Origin: Ectopseudomonas composti
GTDB lineage: Bacteria > Pseudomonadota > Gammaproteobacteria > Pseudomonadales > Pseudomonadaceae
Assembly: GCF_900115475.1 (NCBI RefSeq)
Contig: NZ_FOWP01000002.1
Location: forward strand, 310,001 to 374,000
DNA: 64,000 nt
Direction: 5' to 3'
The translations under genes were made by a program, and so were the position numbers. Below the pieces are notes generated by a model, which was not told where the DNA came from, made no database searches, and saw only the letters and a program-made list of their open reading frames with translations. This document shows positions 51,674-59,534 of this stretch, in pieces (position 1 is the stretch's first letter; every line of letters begins with the position of its first letter).

Positions 51674-53145
51674 AGGGCGAACTCCTCGATGAGACGATTG
51701 CCATCACGGGTGGCAGTGGTGCGTTGCTCGGGCGTGAGCCTGGAGCCAAGTGCCTCTACCAGCGCCGCAGCGCGTTGATCGCCCAGTTCCTGGGCGGCGA
51801 AAGCAAAGGTGTAGGCCTTGGCGTTGTCACGGCAGATGGCGCGGCCGTAGGTGTAGAGGCGAGCAATGCGCATCAGGGCATTGATCGACCCGACCTTGGC
51901 TTCCTGCAGGTACAAGGCCAGGGCGCGCTCCTGATCGGGTTCATTCAGCACACCCTGGCTGTACATGTCGCCTTCGAGCAGGGTGGCCTCGGGGTAGTGT
52001 TCGGCCTGCAGCTCGGCGATCAGGCGCTGGCTCAGGTGTGGGTCGAGGGTGCGCCACAGCACCATGTGCAGCCTGGCGCGCAGTGCCTTGATGTTTTGCG
52101 CGGTGATGGGCTGTTCACGCTCGGCCATGCTCAGGCTGAGGTTCTGCCCCTGGCGCTGTTCCAGGCGTTGGACAAGGTCTACAACCGGCTCCGGGCCGTA
52201 GCGGTCCGGGGCGGTCATCAGGAAGTTGGCCTTGCTCATCATCGCCGGGCCGAAGTCCCGGGCGATGGCGTTATCCAGCCACTGCAATACTTCACGGTCG
52301 AGCTGCTCGACGAGGCTGGCATGCGCCTGGGCTTTCAGCTCGCGGGCCTGTTTTTCGTCGTCGGTCTGCGCGCGTGATTGCGGGCGGCTGTTGTTGTAGG
52401 CGCTGATCTCGGCGTTACGCACTTCCGTCAGTTGCTGGGCGATGCGCTGCACCAGATCGACCGGCAGCGTATCCATGCGCGGCGCCAGTTGTTCGGCGAA
52501 GGCGCGGAAACGTTCGTTACGCGCCTCACCGAGAAAATCGTAGTAGCGGTACACGGCGCGCGGGTCGTTTTCGACCGCCAGCCGGAACCATTTGTCCGCC
52601 GCTGCCGTGTCCCCGGCGCGTGCCGCCGCCACTGCGCGATAGAGCGGTGCGTGGCAGTACATCAGACAAGCGCGGTCATAGAGCTCGATCAAGTGCGCGA
52701 CTTCCGCCTCGCTGAACAGGTCGGGAAAGACCAGAAACACTTCCAGGCGGGTGTCGACGTTGACGAAGTCGCGTCCAGCCGGGAAACGCTGTAGCGCCTG
52801 GCGCATGTAGGCGCGGTTGGCCTGCTGCCAGCGTGGTTTGTAGTCCACCAGGCGTGCCAATGGCACCAGTGCGCCGATGTCTCCGCGGCCATCGGCGAAC
52901 GCCTGCTTGAACAGCTCGATGGCGCGCGCGGCGTTTGCCGGGCTGCGGCCGGCCAGTACTTCACCGAGCAGCCGCGTCGCGCCCAAGTCGCCACGTGCGG
53001 CCAGGGCCCGCAGATCCTCTTCGACTGCTGCCTGGTTGTCCTGGAACAGCGCGTAGCGAATCTGATCGAGGCTGCGGGCCGCGTGCGCCTGGCTGGCGAT
53101 CGCCAGCGACAGGGCAGTGGTACAAAGGAGGGATCTGAGCGACAT
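51670..53145 (-). CDS. algK: AlgK-like TPR/Sel1 secretion protein without lipobox
   Basis: 491 residues. The chain is almost wholly helical Sel1/TPR repeats (e.g. GATRLLGEVLAGRSPANAARAIELFKQAFADG and INALMRIARLYTYGRAICRDNAKAYTFAFAAQELG), as in AlgK. In P. aeruginosa AlgK is an outer-membrane lipoprotein that assists AlgE insertion. Here the signal peptide MSLRSLLCTTALSLAIASQAHA ends with a type I site (AHA|A) and no cysteine follows, so lipidation is not predicted. RBS TGAGGTCACC fixes the start; no upstream start supplies a lipobox. Confidence 0.88.
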   Translation of the reverse strand: MSLRSLLCTTALSLAIASQAHAARSLDQIRYALFQDNQAAVEEDLRALAARGDLGATRLLGEVLAGRSPANAARAIELFKQAFADGRGDIGALVPLARLVDYKPRWQQANRAYMRQALQRFPAGRDFVNVDTRLEVFLVFPDLFSEAEVAHLIELYDRACLMYCHAPLYRAVAAARAGDTAAADKWFRLAVENDPRAVYRYYDFLGEARNERFRAFAEQLAPRMDTLPVDLVQRIAQQLTEVRNAEISAYNNSRPQSRAQTDDEKQARELKAQAHASLVEQLDREVLQWLDNAIARDFGPAMMSKANFLMTAPDRYGPEPVVDLVQRLEQRQGQNLSLSMAEREQPITAQNIKALRARLHMVLWRTLDPHLSQRLIAELQAEHYPEATLLEGDMYSQGVLNEPDQERALALYLQEAKVGSINALMRIARLYTYGRAICRDNAKAYTFAFAAQELGDQRAAALVEALGSRLTPEQRTTATRDGNRLIEEFAL

Positions 53146-53152
53146 GGTGACC

Positions 53153-54298
53153 TCAGAATGCCCAGCGCAGAGGCAGGCCAAGTTTGAACTCGACAGCCGC
53201 CGGCAATTGATAGTCACTGAGTGGCAGCTGGCGATCAGGCTTGATGGTCAGCTCGACCATTTGCCGTTGAGCATCCACGCGGCTGGAGACGATCTCGCCG
53301 GAGAAGGTCTCGTCGCTGCCGAGTACGCGCATTTCTACCGCACGAACCCGCTCGAGCTTGTCCATGCGATCAAAGGGCACGCTGGCCTTAATGTTCAGCG
53401 GCTGGCCCTGTGGCAGCAGGTGTACCAACTCCTGCTGTTTGTAAGCGAAGCCATCCAGGCGCGGCGCCGGGAAGTAGAGACTGCAATCGCATGGGCTGGC
53501 AATTACGGTTTCCACCGTCACTCGACCCAGCAAGGCAGCGGCGTCCTGTTCATTGAGATTGGCCACCGCAGCGATGTCCGCTGGGCTGGTGAGGCTGCTG
53601 GCCAGTTGCGTGGAGACGCTGGCCAGGGGTTGCCCGGTGCTTACACTGGTCTGCTCGGCATTGATCAGATAACGCAGATTGCCGTTCTCCGGCATGCTGA
53701 TGACATAGGCGTTGGCGCTGACGACCGCTTGTGCGGCGGGCATCTGGAAGAACAGCAAATAGCTCTTGTAAACGATCAGGGTCAGTGCGCCGGCGCCGGC
53801 GCAGAAGAACAGCAACGAGCCGAGGGCCGCCTTAAGGCGCTCGCCGGGCGTACGCGCATTGGCCTGTTTGGTCTTGCGCTCCTTGATGTAGTTCTCGCGC
53901 TGCATGACGTTGAACAAGCCATTGATGTCGGCAATGTCGCCGGACATGTAGGCGGAAATGATGTAGCGCAGGATGTCGCGCTTCTGCCGGTCGAGTTCGA
54001 CGAACTCGGCTCCGACCTCACTGCCCCGCTGAGAAACGATCTTCAGCTTGGTGTCGATGTTCAGGTCGACCGTGTGCAGCTTCAGCTTGATCGAGCCATT
54101 GAACAGGCTGCCGATCTTCAGCGGTTGATCCAGCAGCAGGCCGATGCCGCCCAGGGAAATATCCTGAATCTCGCATTCCAGATCCTTGACGCCGTTACCT
54201 TGCAGGGTCAGTCGGGCAGGGATCTTGGCGCGAATGAACTGGCGTTCATCGATCGCTTCATGAACAACGTTTGCAGGGAGGACAGTAGTGCTACTCAT
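53153..54298 (-). CDS. alg44: Alginate polymerisation protein Alg44 (PilZ, c-di-GMP receptor)
   Basis: 381 residues. An N-terminal PilZ domain carries the c-di-GMP motifs RQFIR (RxxxR, residues 19-23) and DISLGG (DxSxxG, 46-51). One membrane helix lies at about residues 160-185, followed by a periplasmic adaptor-like domain (~200-381). Binding of c-di-GMP switches on the polymerase Alg8. I take the ATG at 54298 (MSSTTVLPAN); longer readings run into alg8. Confidence 0.94.
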   Translation of the reverse strand: MSSTTVLPANVVHEAIDERQFIRAKIPARLTLQGNGVKDLECEIQDISLGGIGLLLDQPLKIGSLFNGSIKLKLHTVDLNIDTKLKIVSQRGSEVGAEFVELDRQKRDILRYIISAYMSGDIADINGLFNVMQRENYIKERKTKQANARTPGERLKAALGSLLFFCAGAGALTLIVYKSYLLFFQMPAAQAVVSANAYVISMPENGNLRYLINAEQTSVSTGQPLASVSTQLASSLTSPADIAAVANLNEQDAAALLGRVTVETVIASPCDCSLYFPAPRLDGFAYKQQELVHLLPQGQPLNIKASVPFDRMDKLERVRAVEMRVLGSDETFSGEIVSSRVDAQRQMVELTIKPDRQLPLSDYQLPAAVEFKLGLPLRWAF

Positions 54299-54315
54299 GG
54301 CATTCGCGCCTTTGC

Positions 54316-55848
54316 TTAAGGTTGCGTGAGTTCCAACAGGACCGAGATGACCCCGAAGAAAATGGCAATGGAGGACAGCAGCATGGTTTTCGACGTCCAG
54401 CGATTGAGGGCCGCATCGAAGTTCACGTTGCCGTTGCTGATCGTGGTCTTCTGTCGTGTCCAGCTTTGCTGGTCCATGTGGAACATGGTGTAAACCTTCA
54501 TCACCGAGCCGACGATCTGGTTGTAATAAAGAACGAAGGGATAGATCGGATCGACCGGGTGTTTGGTGAAGAAGAACAGCAGCGTCACCAGGGTGCGCGA
54601 TAGCAGTACCCAGAACAGGTAGATCAACAGGTACTGCACGCCGAACAGCAGGCCGGCCACCACTGAGGCGCTGAGCCCCATCAGGCAGGTCCACATGGAC
54701 ACGCGCTGGTCGTACAGCACGTACATGGTGAACAGGCCCAGGCGGTCGAGGCCCAGCAGGCGGGTGGCGCGGAAGTTCTGCCGCAGTGAGTTGCCGTACC
54801 AGCGATACATCAGCTGCCTGGTGGCACGCAGGAAGCTGTTATCTGGTGGATGCTCGACGGTCAGCGTATGGCTGTCCGGTACGTAGAAGGTGTCCCAGCC
54901 GGCACGCATCAGGCTGAACCAGGAGGATTTGTCGTCGCCGGTGAGAAACTGGAAGCGCCCCAGCCGCCAGTGATCGAGGAAGTCGGCTTCCACGTCCTTG
55001 ATGAATTCCGGGTTGGTCATCACGCTGGCGCGGAAGAACGACAAGCGCCCGGTCATGGTCAGTACGCGTTTGCTCAGTGCCATCGAGCACATGTTGATGT
55101 GCCGCTGGACGAAGCGCATGGTGTGCCACTCCTGCATCAACTTGCTGCCTTCCACCTCGCAGAACTCGTTGGTGGTGATGCCGCCTACGCTGGGCAGATA
55201 AGCGAACAGGGTGACGGCGCGCTCCACGCAGCCCGGCAACATCATGGTGTCGCCGTCGACGACGCCGACCACGGAGTTTTCCAGGGGCATTTGCCTGGAC
55301 AGGGCGCGGAAGGCGTGCGCCAGGCCATCGCGTTTGCCTGTGCCGCGAGCGCGCACGATGATCAGCTTGATATCGTCGCGATCACGCACCTCCTGGCGCA
55401 TGATGTCCTTGATGAAATTCTCGTCTCCCTTCTCCACGATCGAAGCGATGATGGTGCAGGGCACTGGCATGCGCTGTACTTCCTGGAACACCGACTGGTA
55501 GACCTTGAAGGTGGTGTGCGTTGGAATACGGAAGCTGGTCACCACCATGAACATGTGTTCGGGCAGTGCGGCGTCGCCCATGCGTTCGACGGCCTTGCGC
55601 ATGCGCGGGAAGCGCCAGTGCAGGAAGTACATGCCACGCAGGTAGTGGGTCGCTGCGTTGCCATAGCGCCACATACCCAATGCACCGATCAGGAAGATGA
55701 ATTTCTGGTGTGACGGGTCCAGGTAGCTGGGGTCAACCATCTCCGAGGCGAGTGCAATGAGTGCGATCAGGCAGAGCCAACCGCACAGTTTGACGAAGCC
55801 GGGTGAGGCCTCGAACCATCCCAAGGGTGCTGTAAAAAGCCTGAGCAT
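54316..55848 (-). CDS. alg8: Mannuronan synthase Alg8 (GT2 family)
   Basis: 510 residues. Membrane helices at both ends enclose a family-2 glycosyltransferase domain with the D-x-D motif DGD (198-200), TGDDKS (303-308) and a QxxRW-type MYRWYGN. It polymerises GDP-mannuronate at the inner membrane and exports the chain to the periplasm, activated through Alg44. RBS GGAGGAAGC. Preceded by algA at 46 bp. Confidence 0.96.
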   Translation of the reverse strand: MLRLFTAPLGWFEASPGFVKLCGWLCLIALIALASEMVDPSYLDPSHQKFIFLIGALGMWRYGNAATHYLRGMYFLHWRFPRMRKAVERMGDAALPEHMFMVVTSFRIPTHTTFKVYQSVFQEVQRMPVPCTIIASIVEKGDENFIKDIMRQEVRDRDDIKLIIVRARGTGKRDGLAHAFRALSRQMPLENSVVGVVDGDTMMLPGCVERAVTLFAYLPSVGGITTNEFCEVEGSKLMQEWHTMRFVQRHINMCSMALSKRVLTMTGRLSFFRASVMTNPEFIKDVEADFLDHWRLGRFQFLTGDDKSSWFSLMRAGWDTFYVPDSHTLTVEHPPDNSFLRATRQLMYRWYGNSLRQNFRATRLLGLDRLGLFTMYVLYDQRVSMWTCLMGLSASVVAGLLFGVQYLLIYLFWVLLSRTLVTLLFFFTKHPVDPIYPFVLYYNQIVGSVMKVYTMFHMDQQSWTRQKTTISNGNVNFDAALNRWTSKTMLLSSIAIFFGVISVLLELTQP

Positions 55849-55894
55849 GGGCGTGCTTCCTCCATTGAAGCCGTGTGGGCACGTCTTGCCGTTG

Positions 55895-57325
55895 TTAACT
55901 GATCGTCACGTCGTCGGTGCGACCGTAGACATCCTCGAAGCGCTCGATGTCGTCCTCGCCCAGATAGCTACCCGACTGAACCTCGATGATTTCCAGAGGA
56001 ATCTTGCCGGGGTTGGCCAGGCGGTGAACGGCGGCGATGGGGATGTAGGTCGACTGGTTTTCCCAGAGCAGGAAGGTCTTGTCGTCGCAGGTCACACGGG
56101 CCGTGCCGGATACCACGATCCAGTGTTCGGCGCGGTGATGGTGTTTCTGCAGTGAGAGGCTGGCGCCCGGTTTCACCACGATGCGTTTGACCTGGAAGCG
56201 ATTGCCGCTATCAAGCGAGTCGTAGCTGCCCCAAGGGCGATAGACCTGACAGTGGTTGTCTGTCTCGCTGCGGCCCTTGCAGGTGAGGTTGTTGACCAGT
56301 TGTTTAACGTCCTGCACGCGATCCTTGTGCGCGACCATGACGGCGTCCTTGGTCTCCACCACTACCACATCGTCAAGACCGACCAGAGTTACCAGTTTGC
56401 TTTGGCTGTGCACCAGGCAATTGCGGCTGTCATGAATCATCACGTCGCCAGAGCGGCTGTTGCCGTTGTCGTCTTTGTCCTGAACATCCCATAGCGCGGC
56501 CCAGGAGCCAACGTCGTTCCAGCCTGCGGCGAGCGGTACCACGCAGGCACGATCGGTCTTCTCCATCACGGCGTAATCGATGGAGTTGTCTGGGCAGCAT
56601 TCGAATGCGCTCGGGTCGATACGGATGAACTGCATGTCGCGCGTGCTGCGGCTCAGCGCCAGTTGACAGGTGTCGTAGATGTCCGGGTCATGACGCTGTA
56701 GCTCCTCGAGGTAGCGGCTGCAGCGGAACAGGAACATGCCACTGTTCCAGACATAGTCGCCTTGCGCGACGAATTCACTGGCTGTCTCCAGGTCGGGCTT
56801 TTCCACGAAAGCCTCGACCGAGAGGACGCCGACTGGAAGTCCGGCGGCATCCGGACCGGTCTTTATGTAGCCATAACCGGTTTCTGGCCGTTCAGCCGGT
56901 ACGCCGAACAGCACCATCGCTCCTTGTTCCGCGGCCTTGCGAGCTACACCCAGCGCCTGATGAAACACTGGCACATCGTCGATCACGTGGTCGGCTGGCA
57001 GGACCAGCAGCAGTTCGTCCCGACCTTCGGCCAGCAGGTGCATGGCCGCGATCGCAACCGCGGGGGCGGTATTGCGTCCGAAGGGCTCCAGCAGGATGGT
57101 CTGGGCGTCTTGAGAGATGCTCGCGAGTTGTTCGCTGACGATGAAACGATGATCCTCGTTGCACACCACGATGGGTTTGCTCATGCCCTCGATCGCCAGG
57201 CGTCCGAGGGTCTGCTGCAGCATCGTCTCCTCACCGGTGAGGGCGAGAAACTGTTTGGGGTACTGCTTGCGTGATAAGGGCCAGAGGCGAGAGCCGCTGC
57301 CACCAGACAAGATCAGAGGAATCAT
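55895..57325 (-). CDS. algA: Bifunctional phosphomannose isomerase / GDP-mannose pyrophosphorylase
   Basis: 476 residues. Pyrophosphorylase signature LSGGSGSRLWPLSRKQYPKQF at the N-terminus, active site FVEKPD near residue 170, and the C-terminal cupin isomerase domain with zinc ligands in QKHHHRAEHWIVVSGTA. It makes mannose-6-phosphate and GDP-mannose for AlgD. Start ATG at 57325 follows GGAGTGACAAC. In P. aeruginosa algA ends the operon; here it is second, straight after algD. Confidence 0.95.
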   Translation of the reverse strand: MIPLILSGGSGSRLWPLSRKQYPKQFLALTGEETMLQQTLGRLAIEGMSKPIVVCNEDHRFIVSEQLASISQDAQTILLEPFGRNTAPAVAIAAMHLLAEGRDELLLVLPADHVIDDVPVFHQALGVARKAAEQGAMVLFGVPAERPETGYGYIKTGPDAAGLPVGVLSVEAFVEKPDLETASEFVAQGDYVWNSGMFLFRCSRYLEELQRHDPDIYDTCQLALSRSTRDMQFIRIDPSAFECCPDNSIDYAVMEKTDRACVVPLAAGWNDVGSWAALWDVQDKDDNGNSRSGDVMIHDSRNCLVHSQSKLVTLVGLDDVVVVETKDAVMVAHKDRVQDVKQLVNNLTCKGRSETDNHCQVYRPWGSYDSLDSGNRFQVKRIVVKPGASLSLQKHHHRAEHWIVVSGTARVTCDDKTFLLWENQSTYIPIAAVHRLANPGKIPLEIIEVQSGSYLGEDDIERFEDVYGRTDDVTIS

Positions 57326-57438
57326 GTTGTCACTCCTTGTAGTCACCGATTCAGGGCTGTTGGCAGGAAAGCGGCAGACGACGCCATAACCAATCGAACG
57401 GCCCCTGATGGAGCCGTCTCTGTTTTGTTAGTTTTCGC

Positions 57439-58749
57439 TTACCAGCAGATGCCTTCCTTGTTCGCCTGAGTGGCGTGCTCCATGAAGCCGATCAGATCGA
57501 TGATCTGCTTGTCCTGTCCGATGTTCTTCACCACATCGGCGAAGCGTGGCTCACCGTTGCCGATGATCACCACGTCGGAGGCGGCTACCACGTCGTCCAG
57601 CTCCTTGCACAGCAGCGAGGAGACGTGCGGAATCTTCGATTCGATGTAGTCCTTGTTGGCGCCGAACACGCGGGCGTACTCAACGTTGCTGTCGAAGATC
57701 CTCAGTTCGTAACCCTTGCCGATGAGCATTTCGGCCAGTTCCACCAGCGGGCTTTCACGCAGGTCATCGGTGCCGGCCTTGAAGCTCAGCCCCAGTAGGC
57801 CGATGCGGCGCTTGTCGTAGCTTGCGACGATGTCGAAGGCCTTCTTCACTTGGACGGCATTGCTGCGCATTAGCGAGCCGATCAGAGGCGCCTCGACGTC
57901 GAGGCTGCCTGCGCGGTAGGAAAGGGCGCGGACATCCTTGGGCAGGCAGGAGCCGCCGAAGGCAAAGCCAGGCTTCATGTAGTACTTGGAAAGGTTGAGT
58001 TTGTGGTCCTGACAGATCACGTCCATCACTTCGCGGCCATCGACGCCAACTGCCTTGGCGATGTTTCCGATCTCGTTGGCGAAGGTGACCTTGGCTGCGT
58101 GCCAGACGTTGCAGGTGTACTTGATCATCTCGGCCACTTCGATGGACTTGCGGATGATCGGAGCGTCCAGCTCGCTGTACAGCTCCTGAAGCAGATCGCC
58201 GGACTGTTCGTCCAGTTCACCAATTACGGTCATCGCCGGGAAGTCGTAATCCTTGATCGCTGTGCTTTCACGCAGGAACTCAGGGTTGGTGGCCACGCCG
58301 AAGTCGATACCGGCTTTCTTGCCGGAAGCTTCTTCGATCAGGGGGATCACCACATTCTTTACCGTGCCTGGCAATACCGTACTGCGTACGACCACGGTGT
58401 GACGTTCCTGCTTCTCACGCAGGGCTGCACCGAGCTGTTTGCAGACCGACTCCATATAGCCAAGGTCGAGATCGCCATTGCGCTTGCTCGGGGTGCCGAC
58501 GGCAATGAATGAGAGCTCGCTGGCCAGAACGGCCGCGCTGACGTCGGTGGTGCCGCGTAGCAGCTTGGATCGTACGCCGGCGTCTAGCAGCTCAGCCAGG
58601 CCGGGTTCGACGATGGGCGACTTGCCCTGGTTGATCAGGTCGATCTTGGTCTGAGACACGTCGACCCCGATGACCTCGTGGCCGCGGGCCGACAAGCAGC
58701 CAGCACAAACAGCGCCCACATAACCCAATCCAAAGATGCTGATTCTCAT
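57439..58749 (-). CDS. algD: GDP-mannose 6-dehydrogenase
   Basis: 436 residues, exactly the AlgD length. Rossmann start MRISIFGLGYVGAVCAGCLSARGHEVIGVDV, GTNPEFLRES-like VATNPEFLRESTAIKDYDFP, catalytic cysteine in FAFGGSCLPKDVRAL, and C-terminus EGICW. It oxidises GDP-mannose to GDP-mannuronate, the committed step. First gene of the operon, 113 bp before algA; a hairpin ACGGCTCC/GGGGCCGT lies in that gap (57399-57421) and may tune algD against the rest. Confidence 0.97.
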   Translation of the reverse strand: MRISIFGLGYVGAVCAGCLSARGHEVIGVDVSQTKIDLINQGKSPIVEPGLAELLDAGVRSKLLRGTTDVSAAVLASELSFIAVGTPSKRNGDLDLGYMESVCKQLGAALREKQERHTVVVRSTVLPGTVKNVVIPLIEEASGKKAGIDFGVATNPEFLRESTAIKDYDFPAMTVIGELDEQSGDLLQELYSELDAPIIRKSIEVAEMIKYTCNVWHAAKVTFANEIGNIAKAVGVDGREVMDVICQDHKLNLSKYYMKPGFAFGGSCLPKDVRALSYRAGSLDVEAPLIGSLMRSNAVQVKKAFDIVASYDKRRIGLLGLSFKAGTDDLRESPLVELAEMLIGKGYELRIFDSNVEYARVFGANKDYIESKIPHVSSLLCKELDDVVAASDVVIIGNGEPRFADVVKNIGQDKQIIDLIGFMEHATQANKEGICW

Positions 58750-58865
58750 GGTTCCATATCTCTCAGTAGTTGAGCCGGTCGGTTTCTAAGTACTGACCAA
58801 CATCCGTGTTCATGATCGCACCCCTAAGATTGCAGGCTAATTACTGTGGCAATCTATTGGTTGGA

Positions 58866-58892
58866 TCTGAGATGGCGCGGATACTAAGTTGG
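58866..58892 (-). promoter_or_regulatory. Candidate AlgU (sigma-22) promoter of algD
   Basis: On the minus strand CCAACTT (58892-58886) is followed after 15 bases by TCAGA (58870-58866), near the AlgU consensus GAACTT-N16/17-TCtgA. It would give a leader of about 110 nt before algD. The match is imperfect and the spacing short. No AlgR-type CCGTTCGTC site was seen. Confidence 0.35.
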
Positions 58893-59036
58893 CTGTTTTG
58901 GCATTTCAAGCAAAACATGAACCAAGCTTTTGATTGTTCAGGTTTAATTTTTGTTTTTATATTATTTTCAATAAAAACAATAAGTTATATTTTGGTGTTA
59001 TTTGGGCGTCAAAAAATAGTCGTGTTCTTTTGCGTT

Positions 59037-59058
59037 ATTTTTATGGCGCCATAAAAAT
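59037..59058. promoter_or_regulatory. 22-bp perfect palindrome in the algD upstream region
   Basis: Half-site ATTTTTATGGC followed directly by its exact inverse. It sits about 290 bp upstream of algD inside an AT-rich block (58921-59075) unlike the rest of the chromosome. The whole 58750-59534 stretch has no credible gene. Confidence 0.6.
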
Positions 59059-59268
59059 ATCAATATTTATTGCGTGCTTGTGTGGCACGGGTTGATTGGC
59101 TTGCTCGAAAGTTGTGCGTATATATTGGCTTTATGTAACTGTTAACATTCGGCGCACGCGTGAGATGAATGTGCGCACATTACGCGGGACTGAAAGAGTG
59201 CTTGCTATGTGAGCGGCGCCACGAAATTGGTGCTTGGCACAGTGCCACTGCCTGAACTACTCTCCGGT

Positions 59269-59331
59269 CACCGGGCTAACGAAGTGGTCAACAGGCAGGA
59301 TGCCGGCCCCATACACTTCGTTAGCTCGGTG
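59269..59331. repeat. 63-bp inverted repeat with 18-bp arms
   Basis: CACCGGGCTAACGAAGTG (59269-59286) and CACTTCGTTAGCTCGGTG (59314-59331) pair with one mismatch around a 27-base loop. It lies between the RND operon terminator and the algD control region. Confidence 0.7.
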
Positions 59332-59370
59332 TTCATTCCTTTCGCTGGCCAGAGCGAGGCGAGTGGAAAA

Positions 59371-59400
59371 ACAAAGCCCTCCGAGAGAGGGCTTTGTCGT
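59371..59400 (-). terminator. Terminator of the RND efflux operon
   Basis: ACAAAGCCCTC / GAGGGCTTTGT stem with a 5-base loop, read on the minus strand into GTTTTTCC. About 140 bp after the pump stop codon. Confidence 0.85.
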
Positions 59401-59534
59401 TTCTGCAAGACGCATTGCGCGTTTGCTGCTTGTTAAAAGCATCCTTGCTGCCTTTCCATCCCCGCCCTTAACCTTCGTTGCTGGTTAGCCTAGGCGATAT
59501 CTGGCGTTTTGCCATGTGTCTGCCGGCTCCTGCT

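Noticed and set aside
57399..57421. Full terminator between algD and algA
   Set aside because: The hairpin is not followed by a T run on the minus strand, so it is at most a processing or attenuation signal.
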